Shown: piece after piece, positions 8,588 to 17,181 of the stretch
Numbering within the stretch: position 1 is the first letter of the stretch
Layout of the letters: each line of letters begins with the position of its first letter
Notes under the pieces: model-generated
The model's input: the letters and a program-made list of their open reading frames with translations, nothing else
The model's database searches: none
Told to the model about the DNA's origin: nothing
Translations under genes and position numbers: made by a program
NCBI RefSeq assembly: GCF_001556185.1
Contig: NZ_LSIJ01000064.1
Span: 57,547-121,546, forward strand
Length of the DNA: 64,000 bases
From: Sphingomonas sp. CCH10-B3
GTDB taxonomy: Bacteria; Pseudomonadota; Alphaproteobacteria; Sphingomonadales; Sphingomonadaceae
Direction of reading: 5' to 3'

Positions 8588-10177
8588 ATGCTCGATTTCC
8601 CTCGCTGGAAAGTTGCGTCGATCATCGGCCTGCTTGTCGCGCTGATGCTGCTGTCGGTGCCGACCTTCCTGCCTGAAAAAATCACCGACAGCTGGGGCAG
8701 CTTCCCGCATCCGCGCGTCAATCTGGGGCTCGACCTCGCCGGTGGCAGTTATCTCCTGGTCGAGGCCGACGCCGATGAGCTGGTCAAGACGCGGATCGAG
8801 GCGATGCGCGAGCAGATCATCAACGAAATGCAGTCGGGCACGCCCAAGATCGACATCGGCGAAGTGTCGACTGACAATGGCCAGCTGAGCTTCCTGCTGC
8901 GCGACGTGACCCAGCTCGATGCGGCGCGCGAGCGGCTTAACCGGCTGACATCGGGCGTCGGGCTTACCGGGCAACGCGACTGGGACCTGACCTTCGTCGA
9001 CGCGACCCGCGTGGTGATGAAGCCGACCCAGGCGGGCACCGACAAGGCAATCAACGATGCGATGAACACCGCGACCGATGTCGTGCGCGTCCGCATCGAC
9101 AAGCTCGGCACGCGCGAACCGACCATCGTCCGCCAGGGCGCCAGCCGCATCGTTGTGCAGGTGCCGGGGCTAAAGGACCCGCAGGCGCTAAAGGATCTGC
9201 TCGGCAAGACGGCCAAGCTCGAATTCAAGATGGTCGAGAACATCCCCTATGTCGAAGGCGGCATCCTGCCGCCGGGGACGCAGGCGCTGCCCTATCCCGA
9301 AGGCGGGCAGGGCGCGAAAATCGTCGTCCAGCGCCGCGCGATCATCACCGGCGACCAGCTGCTCAGCGCGAAACAGGCGTATAAGCAGGAAGACAATTCG
9401 CCGATCGTCGAATTCGCTTTCAACGCCGATGGCGGGCGCAAGTTCGCCGAAGTGACGCAGGAAAATGTCGGGCGGCGCTTTGCGGTGGTGGTCGACGGCC
9501 AAGTGATCTCGGCACCCAACATCCAGTCGCCGATTCTGGGCGGCTCGGGCTATATCGAGGGGTCGTTCAGCGTCAAATCGGCCAACGAACTCGCGATTGC
9601 GCTCAGCTCGGGCAAGCTCCCGATCTCGCTGAAAGTGGTCGAGGAACGCACCGTCGGCCCCGAACTCGGCGCTGACTCGATCCGCGCCGGCATCACTGCA
9701 TCGATCATCGCGACGGTGGCCGTGATCGTGTTCATGCTTGTGACTTATGGCCGCTTCGGCGTTTATGCGAACGTCGCCGTCGTCATCAACGTGCTGATTA
9801 TCCTCGGCGTGCTTGCGGTCATCGGCGGCACGTTGACCTTGCCGGGCATCGCTGGCTTCGTGCTGACGATCGGCACCGCGGTCGACGCAAACGTGCTGAT
9901 CAACGAGCGCATCCGCGAGGAACAGCGGCGCGGGCGCAGCGTGCTGCAGTCGGTCGAGCTCGGCTACAAGGAAGCGAGCCGCACGATCTTCGAAGCAAAC
10001 GTCACGCACGCGATTTCGGGCGTGATCATGCTGCTGCTCGGCTCGGGGCCGGTGAAGGGCTTTGCGGTCGTGCTGCTGATCGGCATCGTTACCTCGGTGT
10101 TCACTGCCGTTGTCTTCACGCGCATGCTCGTCGTGCTGTGGCTGCGCCGCACGCGACCTGCGACACTCAATATCTGA
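8588..10177 (+). CDS. secD: Protein translocase subunit SecD
   Basis: A protein of 529 residues starting at the ATG at 8588. It has an N-terminal membrane span, the family motif NLGLDLAGGSYLL, a large periplasmic P1 domain, and a C-terminal block of five spans with 'GTAVDANVLINERIREE', the SecD/RND proton-path helix region. With SecF and YajC it uses the proton gradient to pull exported proteins through SecYEG. The length is typical for alphaproteobacterial SecD. Confidence 0.97.
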   Translation: MLDFPRWKVASIIGLLVALMLLSVPTFLPEKITDSWGSFPHPRVNLGLDLAGGSYLLVEADADELVKTRIEAMREQIINEMQSGTPKIDIGEVSTDNGQLSFLLRDVTQLDAARERLNRLTSGVGLTGQRDWDLTFVDATRVVMKPTQAGTDKAINDAMNTATDVVRVRIDKLGTREPTIVRQGASRIVVQVPGLKDPQALKDLLGKTAKLEFKMVENIPYVEGGILPPGTQALPYPEGGQGAKIVVQRRAIITGDQLLSAKQAYKQEDNSPIVEFAFNADGGRKFAEVTQENVGRRFAVVVDGQVISAPNIQSPILGGSGYIEGSFSVKSANELAIALSSGKLPISLKVVEERTVGPELGADSIRAGITASIIATVAVIVFMLVTYGRFGVYANVAVVINVLIILGVLAVIGGTLTLPGIAGFVLTIGTAVDANVLINERIREEQRRGRSVLQSVELGYKEASRTIFEANVTHAISGVIMLLLGSGPVKGFAVVLLIGIVTSVFTAVVFTRMLVVLWLRRTRPATLNI

Positions 10178-10189
10178 TCGGCTGATCCC

Positions 10190-11164
10190 ATGCGGCTTTT
10201 GAAACTCGTCCCCGACAACACCAACATCGCCTTTGTCCGACTGCGTTACTGGGCGTTCGGGCTGACGACCCTGTTGTCGGTCGGTGCGATCGTTTGCGTG
10301 TTGCTGTTCCGGCTCAACCTCGGCGTCGATTTCGTCGGCGGGCTTACGATCGAGGAGAAATTCAGCAAATCGCCCGACATCGAAACGCTGCGCAAGACGG
10401 TGGACGACCTTGGCCTCGGCGAAGTACGACTCCAGCCCTATGGCGACGGCAAGACCGTGTCGATCCGCCTGCCCCCGCCCAAGAGCGACGATAAGGGCGC
10501 GACCGAGGCGGTGGTGAAGCGCGTGCAGGCGGCGATCACCGCCAAATTCCCCGACGCGCGCTTTTCGAAGCAGGATGCGGTGTCGGGCAAGGTTTCGAAC
10601 GAGCTGATCTGGAAGGGCATTCTCGCCGTCATTCTCGCGGTGATCGGGATCGGCCTGTTTGCGATGCTGCGCTTCGAATGGCAGTTCGGCGTGTCGACCG
10701 TCGTCGCGATCGTCCACGACGTGCTGATGACGCTGGGATTTTTTGCGGTCAGCCAGTTCGAATTCGACCTGAACATCGTCGCGGCGGTGCTGACGATCAT
10801 CGGCTATTCGATCAACGACAAGATCGTCATCGACGACCGTATCCGCGAAAATATGCGCCGCTATCGCAAAATGGACATGCGCGAAATCGTCGACCTGTCG
10901 GTCAATGAAACGCTGCCGCGTACGGTGATGACCTCGCTGACGATCCTGCTGGCGCTGATCGCGCTGCTGATCTTCGGCGGGCCAGTGCTGCGCGCCTTCA
11001 CCGCCGCGATGATCCTAGGCGTCGTCGTCGGGACCTATTCGTCGATCTATGTGTCGTCGTCGTTGCTGATCACGCTAGGCCTGCGCGCCGAGCCAGTCGC
11101 GCCGCCGCCGGGCAAGGCATCGCCGATGGCAGGCGCCGAGCGGATCGGGCCGATCGACAAGTGA
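10190..11164 (+). CDS. secF: Protein translocase subunit SecF
   Basis: A protein of 324 residues, 12 nt after secD. The first membrane span is followed by NLGVDFVGGL (the SecF version of the D/G-rich motif), then a short periplasmic domain and the five-span block with 'TIIGYSINDKIVIDDRIREN', the SecF hallmark in its fourth transmembrane helix. It partners SecD in the translocase motor. The C-terminal tail is Pro/Ala rich. Confidence 0.97.
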   Translation: MRLLKLVPDNTNIAFVRLRYWAFGLTTLLSVGAIVCVLLFRLNLGVDFVGGLTIEEKFSKSPDIETLRKTVDDLGLGEVRLQPYGDGKTVSIRLPPPKSDDKGATEAVVKRVQAAITAKFPDARFSKQDAVSGKVSNELIWKGILAVILAVIGIGLFAMLRFEWQFGVSTVVAIVHDVLMTLGFFAVSQFEFDLNIVAAVLTIIGYSINDKIVIDDRIRENMRRYRKMDMREIVDLSVNETLPRTVMTSLTILLALIALLIFGGPVLRAFTAAMILGVVVGTYSSIYVSSSLLITLGLRAEPVAPPPGKASPMAGAERIGPIDK

Positions 11165-11174
11165 CGCTCAGCAA

Positions 11175-11546
11175 ATGAAGCTGGCGCGCGAGGCTGGCAG
11201 CGACGGCCCGCTGATCTCAGGGTTCGTGCGCGGTGGTTTCCGCGTGGACGACAATGTCTACACCGCGCTGCTGATCACGCCGCGGCGTGCCGATGGCTGG
11301 ACGCCGCCGCCGGTCGAAGCGCTCGACGAAGCCGCGCTCGCGTCGCTGCTCGCACTTGATCCGGCGCCCGAGTTCATCCTGCTGGGCACCGGGGCGACGC
11401 TTCAACTGCCGCCGCGCGGACTGGTGGCGGCGCTGGAGGCGCGCGGGATCGGGCTCGAGCCGATGGACAGCCGTGCCGCCGCTCGCGCCTGGGCAGTGCT
11501 GCGCGGCGAAGGCCGATGGATCGCGGGCGCGCTCTATCCGCTTTAA
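11175..11546 (+). CDS. Mth938-like domain protein (DUF498)
   Basis: A protein of 123 residues beginning 10 nt after secF. It contains 'EFILLGTGATLQLPP' and 'GIGLEPMDSRAAARAWAVL', matching the Mth938/NDUFAF3-like fold (Pfam DUF498). Such genes commonly follow secF in alphaproteobacteria, consistent with cotranscription here. The mitochondrial relative helps assemble respiratory complex I; a similar role here is only inferred. Confidence 0.85.
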   Translation: MKLAREAGSDGPLISGFVRGGFRVDDNVYTALLITPRRADGWTPPPVEALDEAALASLLALDPAPEFILLGTGATLQLPPRGLVAALEARGIGLEPMDSRAAARAWAVLRGEGRWIAGALYPL

Positions 11547-11606
11547 CCCCTCGACGGGCGCGTGGGCCGCGCTATGGTCGCGGCAAAACAGATGGGGAAG
11601 AGTGCC

Positions 11607-12770
11607 ATGAAATCCGTCGCCCTGATCGCGCTTGCGGTCGCCGCCGTCGCCAGCCCGTCGCTTGCGCAGCAGGCACCGTCGCCCGCCGCTGCGCCCAACT
11701 ATGCCCAGCCCGAGACGTGGCTGTGCCTGCCCGGTCGGGCCGATGCCTGTGCGGCCAATCAGGACGCGACGATTGTCGCCGCCAACGGCACGCAGACGGT
11801 CGAGGCGTTCAAGCCCGCCGCCGCGCCCAAGTTCGACTGTTTCTACGTCTATCCGACCGTGTCGCTCGACCCGACGCCCAACAGCGACATGAACGCGGGG
11901 CTCGAGGAGCGTACCGTCGCGACCTTCCAGGCGGCACGATTCGGCAAATATTGCCGCGTCTTCGCGCCGCTCTATCGCCAGATCACGCTCGGCGCGCTGC
12001 GTACCGTGATGGGTGGCGGCGCGCTCTCCGCCGATCGCGCGATGGCCTATGGCGATGTGAAGGCGGCGTGGAACCATTATCTCGCGACCGAGAACAAAGG
12101 ACGCGGTGTGGTGCTGATCGGGCATAGTCAGGGATCGGGCATGCTCAAGGAGCTGATCGCGCAGGAAATCGACGGCAAGCCGGTGTCGAGGCAGATCATC
12201 TCGGCGATGCTGCTCGGCACCAATGTCGCGGTGCCGGCGGGCAAGACGGTGGGCGGCGACCTGAAGGCGTTTCCGCTCTGCACCGCCGCCACCCAGACCG
12301 GGTGCCTGATCACTTACGTCACTTTCCGCGCCGACGCGCCGCCGCCCGAAAACAGCCGCTTCGGCGTCGTGCCGCAGCCGGGGATGATCGCGGCCTGCAC
12401 CAATCCGGCCGCGCTCGGCGGCGGCAAGGCTGTGACCAACAATTACCTCGGCACGCGCGGGGCGGGGCTCGGCAGCGGCATCCAGGCGCCGTGGGTGAAG
12501 GACGGCCCCGCCGTGGCGACCCCGTTCGTGAAGGCGCCGGGGCTGCTGAGCTCGGAATGCGTGCGCAACGGCAAGTTCAGCTATCTCGCCGTCACCGTCA
12601 ACGCCGACCCCGCCGATCCGCGCACCGACACGATCGCGGGCGATGTCGTGATCCTCAACAAGATCCTCCCCGACTGGGGCCTGCACCTGATCGACATGCC
12701 GGTGGTGATGGGCAATCTGGTCGAGCTTGCGAATACGCAGGCGAAAGCCTGGGCGGCGAAGAAGCGGTGA
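11607..12770 (+). CDS. Secreted DUF3089 alpha/beta-hydrolase
   Basis: A protein of 387 residues from the ATG at 11607, with GGGGAAG at about 11594-11600 as ribosome binding site. The signal peptide is MKSVALIALAVAAVASPSLA. The DUF3089 family is recognisable from 'FDCFYVYPTVSLD', 'YCRVFAPLYRQ' and the nucleophile elbow GHSQGS. Several Cys residues in the mature part may form disulfides, which fits a periplasmic location. It is probably an esterase or lipase-like hydrolase; the substrate is unknown. Its 3' end is followed by an inverted repeat at 12803-12894. Confidence 0.82.
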   Translation: MKSVALIALAVAAVASPSLAQQAPSPAAAPNYAQPETWLCLPGRADACAANQDATIVAANGTQTVEAFKPAAAPKFDCFYVYPTVSLDPTPNSDMNAGLEERTVATFQAARFGKYCRVFAPLYRQITLGALRTVMGGGALSADRAMAYGDVKAAWNHYLATENKGRGVVLIGHSQGSGMLKELIAQEIDGKPVSRQIISAMLLGTNVAVPAGKTVGGDLKAFPLCTAATQTGCLITYVTFRADAPPPENSRFGVVPQPGMIAACTNPAALGGGKAVTNNYLGTRGAGLGSGIQAPWVKDGPAVATPFVKAPGLLSSECVRNGKFSYLAVTVNADPADPRTDTIAGDVVILNKILPDWGLHLIDMPVVMGNLVELANTQAKAWAAKKR

Positions 12771-12802
12771 GGGCGCGGCGCGTCTAACTTTTCGGAAACA
12801 TG

Positions 12803-12894
12803 TCATTCCCGCGCAGGCGGGAATCCATAATGGCTGAAGTCACCCGCTAAGCCTTTGCGCGGCGACTATGGATCCCCGCCTGCGCGGGGATGAC
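12803..12894. repeat. Long imperfect inverted repeat between convergent genes
   Basis: The left arm (12803-12829, containing CATTCCCGCGCAGGCGGGAA) and right arm (12866-12893, containing ATCCCCGCCTGCGCGGGGAT) are near-complementary, and each arm is itself a small palindrome. The element sits between convergent genes. It looks like a dispersed intergenic palindrome of the kind common in GC-rich proteobacteria and could also end transcription from both sides. There is no clear T-tract. Confidence 0.7.
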
Positions 12895-12919
12895 GTGCTG
12901 TCCCAGCGGCGGGTGCGCG

Positions 12920-13969
12920 TCAGCCGCCCGGCACCAGTTCCGCCGCGATCTTGCCCATCGCATGCTCGACCACGTCGAGCCGGTCCTCGCGGGTGTTGCC
13001 GACCCGCACGAAGACATAGGCGTGCGGCTTGCCGTCGCGGCCGGTGCCGCGAAACGTCAGCACATATTGGCCGAGATGGCCGTTCATCGAGGCAATCGCC
13101 GGGCCCTTGCCGTCGGCGGCAAAGCGGTTGAGCCAAGTCTGGCCGCCGTAGATCGCTTTCTTCGGCGACGGCGTCTTCATGAAGGCGAGCCAGTCGGGCC
13201 CGATCACTTGGCTCCCGTCGGCGCCCTTGCCGTCGAGCAGCAGCGCGCCGACCCTTGCGAAATCGGGCAGCGACAAATGGATCAGCGACCCGCCGATCTG
13301 CGTCCCCGCGCCGTCGAATTCGAGCACGACCCCCGCCGCGCCTGCCGGCGTGTAGAGCCGTTCGAAAGCGAAATCGCGATACGCCTTGGCACGCACCTTC
13401 GGATCGCGGCTGTCGGTCAGCGTGCGCGCGACGATTTCCGACAGGATGATCGTCGTCAGCGAGCTATATTCGAATTTTTCGCCGGGCTTGGCTTCAAGCG
13501 GCTGGCCGATCGCGCGCGCGGCCATGTTGTTGGTACCGCTGGCGAACAGCACCTGATTGGTGTCGCTGGCCTCGATCGGCTTGCCGACTTCGGTGTGCTT
13601 CAGTCCCGACGCCATCTGCAGCAACTGCCGCAGGGTGATCGCCGCGCGGGGATCGCCGGGCTTGCGCCATTCGGCAATCGGCGCAGGCGCGTCGAGTTGC
13701 AGCTTGCCGTCGCTCACCAGCTCGCCGACCAGCATCGCCGTCATCGTCTTTGCGGTCGACCAGCTGATGAAGCGATTCGCGTCGGAATAGCCGGGCGCAT
13801 AGCGTTTCGCGATGACCTTGCCGTCCTCGATCAGGATTGCCGCGCGGGTGTCGCCCTGATCGGCGGCGAACAGCGGCGCCAGCACATCGTCGGGTGAAGC
13901 GGCAACCGGCGCGGCGCTGCCGATCAGCGTGAGCGCTGCGAGCGCGGGCAGGGCAAGCTTGCGTTGCAT
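12920..13969 (-). CDS. Secreted serine hydrolase, class C beta-lactamase family
   Basis: A protein of 349 residues from the ATG at 13969, chosen because a good signal peptide (MQRKLALPALAALTLIGSAA) starts there; another in-frame ATG lies at 13996. The active-site motifs of the beta-lactamase/penicillin-binding-like esterase family are present: S-x-x-K in SWSTAKTMTAML and Y-x-S in FEYSSLTT. 'NGHLGQYVLTFRG' near the C-terminus fits the third motif region, with H-x-G replacing K-T-G as in esterase-like members. It is more likely an esterase or peptidase than a true beta-lactamase. Its start region overlaps that of the divergent gene at 13995. Confidence 0.85.
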   Translation of the reverse strand: MQRKLALPALAALTLIGSAAPVAASPDDVLAPLFAADQGDTRAAILIEDGKVIAKRYAPGYSDANRFISWSTAKTMTAMLVGELVSDGKLQLDAPAPIAEWRKPGDPRAAITLRQLLQMASGLKHTEVGKPIEASDTNQVLFASGTNNMAARAIGQPLEAKPGEKFEYSSLTTIILSEIVARTLTDSRDPKVRAKAYRDFAFERLYTPAGAAGVVLEFDGAGTQIGGSLIHLSLPDFARVGALLLDGKGADGSQVIGPDWLAFMKTPSPKKAIYGGQTWLNRFAADGKGPAIASMNGHLGQYVLTFRGTGRDGKPHAYVFVRVGNTREDRLDVVEHAMGKIAAELVPGG

Positions 13970-13994
13970 CGGCGGCAGGATAGAGTGCGCGCCC

Positions 13995-14333
13995 ATGATG
14001 GCAAGACGGATCGGTATCGGCGCACTGCTGCTGGTGTTCGCAGGCTTGATTGCGGCGTGGCTCTATGCGCGCTCGATCACGCCGCAGATCGAACTCGGCG
14101 TCGGCTATGGCGCGCGCGTTGCCTGTGCGTGCCGCTACATCGGCAATCGCGACCTGAACAGCTGCTACAAGGATTTCGAGCCGGGCATGGAGTCGATCGG
14201 CCTCACCGACGATCCCGCCACCAAGACCGTCACCGCCTCGGTCCCGCTGCTGGCGTCGCGGTCGGTGCGGTTCGATCCGGTCCTTGGCTGCCAGCCCGAA
14301 CCGTTCAAGGGCACGCCGCTCAAAGTGCCATAA
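13995..14333 (+). CDS. Small membrane-anchored Cys-containing protein, unknown
   Basis: A protein of 112 residues with two consecutive start codons (ATGATG at 13995). One N-terminal hydrophobic helix (IGIGALLLVFAGLIAAWLYA) is followed by a short domain with five cysteines (VACACRY, LNSCYKD, VLGCQPE), probably periplasmic and disulfide-bonded. It is divergent from the serine hydrolase, with only a few bases between or even overlapping starts, a head-to-head arrangement suggesting shared control. I do not recognise a family. It could be a partner or inhibitor of the hydrolase, but nothing proves that. Confidence 0.65.
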   Translation: MMARRIGIGALLLVFAGLIAAWLYARSITPQIELGVGYGARVACACRYIGNRDLNSCYKDFEPGMESIGLTDDPATKTVTASVPLLASRSVRFDPVLGCQPEPFKGTPLKVP

Positions 14334-14349
14334 CCCGGGGGATGCGCCG

Positions 14350-14829
14350 ATGGCCGGAATCGTACCCGGACGGATGACGGCTGACCACAGCGGCGACATC
14401 GTCGTGTTCGTGATCGGCATGCGCGTCAACCGGCTGTTGGCGGTCGGCAAGTGGTTGCCGGTGTTCCGGGCGATGGGGGCAATGCTCGGCGAGCTGCATC
14501 GCGACTCCGACAGCGGTTTTCTCGCCTATGAAATGTGCTGGAAATCGCCGCGCCAGCCAGTGCTGATCCAATATTGGCGCTCGTTCGACGCGCTGGAGCG
14601 CTATGCGACCGACACGGACAGGGCGCATCGCCCGGCATGGGCCGCCTTCACGCGGGCGGCGCGGGGCAACAATGCGGTCGGCATCTTCCACGAAACCTAT
14701 GTCGTGCGCGGCGGTGCGAGCGAGACGCTGTATCAGGATCTGCCTGCCTTCGGGCTCGGCAAGGCCAAGGGGCTGGTATCCGCCACAGGCAATCGCGAAG
14801 CCGCGCGCAGCCGACTGGCACAAAGCTAG
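14350..14829 (+). CDS. DUF4188 family protein (monooxygenase-like fold)
   Basis: A protein of 159 residues from the ATG at 14350. The signature '[20 protein letters not shown]' is typical of DUF4188, and '[17 protein letters not shown]' plus 'GIFHETYVV' follow as in dimeric alpha-beta barrel proteins. The family resembles heme-degrading or quinol monooxygenase folds, but the reaction is unassigned. It ends 4 nt inside the 3' end of mnmA on the other strand. Confidence 0.8.
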   Translation: MAGIVPGRMTADHSGDIVVFVIGMRVNRLLAVGKWLPVFRAMGAMLGELHRDSDSGFLAYEMCWKSPRQPVLIQYWRSFDALERYATDTDRAHRPAWAAFTRAARGNNAVGIFHETYVVRGGASETLYQDLPAFGLGKAKGLVSATGNREAARSRLAQS

Positions 14830-15848
14830 GCGAACGCCGCCTCGGCGCGTTCGGTCGCCATGATCCAGCCGCCGCCGAGCACGCGCTCACCCGCGTAGAG
14901 CACTGCCGCCTGCCCCGGCGCGACGCCATATTCGGGTGCGTCGAAGACCACGCGGTCGCCCTCGAGCCGTGCCGGAACGGGCTTGGCGAGACTGCGCACC
15001 TTGGCGGTCAGCGGCCCGGCATGATCGCCGCCGATCCAGTTGATGCTAGCGAGCCGCGCCGCGCCCACCGCCAGCGCGCGCTTGGGGCCGACCACGACAC
15101 GCTGCGTCTCGGGCTCGAGCCGGATCACATAGAGCGGCTCGTCGACGATCTCGCCGCCCGCCTCGGCTTCGGGCCGCAGTTTCTTGACGAGGCGCGCATA
15201 GTCGCCGTCGGGGACGAAGCAGATGTCCTGACTGTCAGGCTTGGCCGCAACGCCGAGGCCTATTTCGGCGGCAAGTTCGCGCACCCGCGCCTTCGGCATC
15301 CCGCCGAGCGGAAAGCGCAGATAACCGAGTTGCTCAGGCGTGGTCGCAAACAGGAAATAGCTCTGGTCGCGGGCCGGGTCGACGGCGCGGTGCAGCTCAG
15401 CGCCGCCCGCGCCTTCGACCCGGCGGACATAATGGCCGGTCGCGAGGCAATCGGCACCAAGATCGCGCGCGAGCTTGAGCAGGTCGGTGAACTTCGGCCC
15501 CATGTTGCACTTGATGCACGGGATGGGGGTGCGCCCGGCCAGATATTCGTCGGCGAAATCGTCGATCACGGCTTCGCGAAACGCCGTCTCGTGATCGAAG
15601 ACATAATGCGCGATGCCGAGCTTGTCGCACACGGCGCGGGCATCGCGAATGTCGCGCCCGGCGCAGCAGCTGCCGGCGCGTCCAACGGCTTCGCCGTGAT
15701 CGTAAAGCTGAAGCGTGATGCCGATCGTCTCGGCGCCGGTGCGCGCCGCCAGCGCGGCGACCACCGACGAGTCGACGCCACCCGACATCGCAACGACAAT
15801 GCGCCTTGCGGTCGGGTTGTCACCCAGCTGGAAATCGCCCTCGATCAT
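14826..15848 (-). CDS. mnmA: tRNA-specific 2-thiouridylase MnmA
   Basis: A protein of 340 residues from the ATG at 15848. The PP-loop SGGVDSS (residues 22-28) binds ATP. The two catalytic cysteines are in TPIPCIKCN and [10 protein letters not shown], the expected family positions. It transfers sulfur to C2 of the wobble uridine in tRNAs for Lys, Glu and Gln, making s2U34. It is slightly shorter than the E. coli enzyme but has the complete core and C-terminal beta-barrel ('[18 protein letters not shown]'). Confidence 0.96.
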   Translation of the reverse strand: MIEGDFQLGDNPTARRIVVAMSGGVDSSVVAALAARTGAETIGITLQLYDHGEAVGRAGSCCAGRDIRDARAVCDKLGIAHYVFDHETAFREAVIDDFADEYLAGRTPIPCIKCNMGPKFTDLLKLARDLGADCLATGHYVRRVEGAGGAELHRAVDPARDQSYFLFATTPEQLGYLRFPLGGMPKARVRELAAEIGLGVAAKPDSQDICFVPDGDYARLVKKLRPEAEAGGEIVDEPLYVIRLEPETQRVVVGPKRALAVGAARLASINWIGGDHAGPLTAKVRSLAKPVPARLEGDRVVFDAPEYGVAPGQAAVLYAGERVLGGGWIMATERAEAAFA

Positions 15849-15972
15849 GGCGGCGCAGATAGGGGGTGCGCCGCGCCGATGCAAAGCCGCGACGAAAATT
15901 GCGTGGTGCCGCCGCCCTTTACCGGACCTTCAGACCCGCGTCCCTATACGACTGGCTGATGATGAGTCTGTA

Positions 15973-16212
15973 TTGGAAGTTGTTGTGAACCTTGGCTTTG
16001 GGCGCCTGCAATTCGATCCTTCGGGAACAGTGCAGCCGGTATCCTTCGCGGTGCTGATGGTCGGTGTCGCCGCGCGGCAGGCGACCAGCCCGACGGCGCG
16101 ACTCGCCATGCGCCTCGATCGGCCGGCGTCGATCGAGCGGTCGCTGCTGCCGTGGCACGGGTCGTTCAACGCGGCGACCGCTGCCGCGCTCAGCAACTGG
16201 CAACGAGCATGA
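15973..16212 (+). CDS. Possible small protein upstream of sciP
   Basis: A frame of 79 residues if it starts at the TTG at 15973; a GTG at 15985 is an alternative, and neither has a good ribosome binding site. The composition looks protein-like ('NLGFGRLQFDPSGTVQPVSF'), whereas both reverse-strand frames here are Arg-rich shadows. It shares a 3-nt overlap with the next tiny frame (16209-16310), which in turn abuts sciP. No family is recognised; it may be a real short gene or a coincidence. Confidence 0.35.
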   Translation: MEVVVNLGFGRLQFDPSGTVQPVSFAVLMVGVAARQATSPTARLAMRLDRPASIERSLLPWHGSFNAATAAALSNWQRA

Positions 16213-16310
16213 ACATCCTGTTTACCCCGCCGTTTCAGTCCGTGTTCAAGTCCGGCTGCTATCGGTCGTTACTGCAATTTGAGAGCGCTTGCGCCAATCG
16301 AGGTTTGTAA
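16209..16310 (+). CDS. Possible 33-residue leader-like frame before sciP
   Basis: The ATG at 16209 overlaps the stop of the preceding frame, and the frame (MNILFTPPFQSVFKSG...) ends with TAA directly before the sciP ATG at 16311. No base separates the two, so translation of the small frame could influence sciP initiation. The GAGG near 16300 lies inside it and is probably the sciP ribosome binding site. It is short enough to be chance. Confidence 0.25.
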   Translation: MNILFTPPFQSVFKSGCYRSLLQFESACANRGL

Positions 16311-16610
16311 ATGATCGAGAACCAGAAGATCCGCCCGGCAAAGGTGATCGGGCCGCTCGGCGAACCGCTGACGCTCGAGTCGCTGCCGCCGCCGGAGACG
16401 ACGCGGTGGGTCGTGCGTCGCAAGGCCGAAGTGGTCGCTGCCGTTAACGGCGGCCTGCTGAGCGTGGATGAAGTGTGCGCGCGCTATAACCTGACGCTGG
16501 AGGAATTCGCCGGCTGGCAGCGTGCGATCGATCGGTCGGGCATGCCCGGCCTGCGCGTCACGCGCATCCAGCATTATCGCTCGCTCTACGAACGCCAGCA
16601 GAAATACTGA
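16311..16610 (+). CDS. sciP: CtrA inhibitor SciP (DUF1153)
   Basis: A protein of 99 residues matching SciP nearly end to end. Diagnostic parts are 'RPAKVIGPLGEPLTLESLPP' at residues 8-27 and the helix-turn-helix core 'AAVNGGLLSVDEVCARYNLT' followed by 'EEFAGWQRAID'. In Caulobacter, SciP binds the cell-cycle regulator CtrA and blocks its recruitment of RNA polymerase. Its presence marks the organism as an alphaproteobacterium. Confidence 0.93.
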   Translation: MIENQKIRPAKVIGPLGEPLTLESLPPPETTRWVVRRKAEVVAAVNGGLLSVDEVCARYNLTLEEFAGWQRAIDRSGMPGLRVTRIQHYRSLYERQQKY

Positions 16611-16659
16611 CCGGCGCCTGCAACGAATTAGCGGAACCAACCGGCCCTGCAGAGAGTCT

Positions 16660-16692
16660 CTCCATCATGCTCGACGATCGAGCACGATGGAG
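16660..16692 (+). promoter_or_regulatory. Hairpin covering the ribosome binding site of the GlsB-type gene
   Basis: A 15-bp inverted repeat with one mismatch: left arm 16660-16674, a three-base loop, right arm 16678-16692. The right arm includes most of the GGAGG (16689-16693) that should serve the ATG at 16699. In RNA this would pair away the ribosome binding site. There is no T-tract, which argues against a simple terminator for sciP. Confidence 0.5.
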
Positions 16693-16698
16693 GATGAT

Positions 16699-16953
16699 AT
16701 GGTGGGCATTATTATTTGGCTGGTCGTCGGTGGCGTTGTCGGCTGGCTCGCAAGCATGGTGATGCGGACGGACGCGCAGCAGGGAATTGTCCTGAATGTT
16801 GTCGTCGGCATCATCGGATCGGTGATTGCGTCCTATCTGTTCGGTGGCGGCATCAACGAAGCGATTACTGTCACGACCTTTGTCTATTCGCTGATCGGTG
16901 CGATCATCCTGCTCGCGATCGTCAATCTGGTGCGGCGCGGCGCCGTGCGCTGA
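16699..16953 (+). CDS. GlsB/YeaQ/YmgE family small membrane protein
   Basis: A protein of 84 residues from the ATG at 16699, preceded by GGAGG; an upstream in-frame ATG at 16687 overlaps that site. Three hydrophobic segments and the motif GWLASMVMRTDAQQG match the 'transglycosylase-associated protein' family. Members are small inner-membrane proteins often linked to stress responses; no biochemical activity is established. A strong terminator follows at 16982-17016. Confidence 0.88.
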   Translation: MVGIIIWLVVGGVVGWLASMVMRTDAQQGIVLNVVVGIIGSVIASYLFGGGINEAITVTTFVYSLIGAIILLAIVNLVRRGAVR

Positions 16954-16981
16954 ACTATTCGCCAGCGTCGGACGATTCAAA

Positions 16982-17016
16982 GGGGTTGCGCGGGTCATGC
17001 CGCGCGACCCCTTTTT
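16982..17016 (+). terminator. Rho-independent terminator after the GlsB-type gene
   Basis: GGGGTTGCGCGG pairs with CCGCGCGACCCC (one G-U) around a six-base loop, followed by TTTTT. It is placed 28 nt after the stop at 16953. Confidence 0.85.
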
Positions 17017-17181
17017 CGTTCGTTTTCGATGCGATGATATGCTGGTACACCCTTGCAGCACGCGCCAAAAAGCGGCATGTGCGCCGCGCCGCCCAACGCC
17101 CCTTGAGGTTAGTGATTTATTTCGCTAATACAGCGATACAGTGTGGCATGAACAGCGCGGGCTGGGACGAAAGTGGCAGCA

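Noticed and set aside
12803..12894. A CRISPR-like or insertion-sequence-end signal
   Set aside because: There are only two arms in inverted orientation, no spacer series and no transposase; it fits a dispersed palindrome or terminator.
12920..13969. A true beta-lactamase giving antibiotic resistance
   Set aside because: The S-x-x-K and Y-x-S motifs are shared with many esterases and peptidases, and the third motif is not the K-T-G of class C enzymes.
15919..16203. Two minus-strand open frames upstream of sciP
   Set aside because: Both translations are dominated by Arg and Pro and look like shadows; the plus-strand frame has a more natural composition, though it is itself uncertain.
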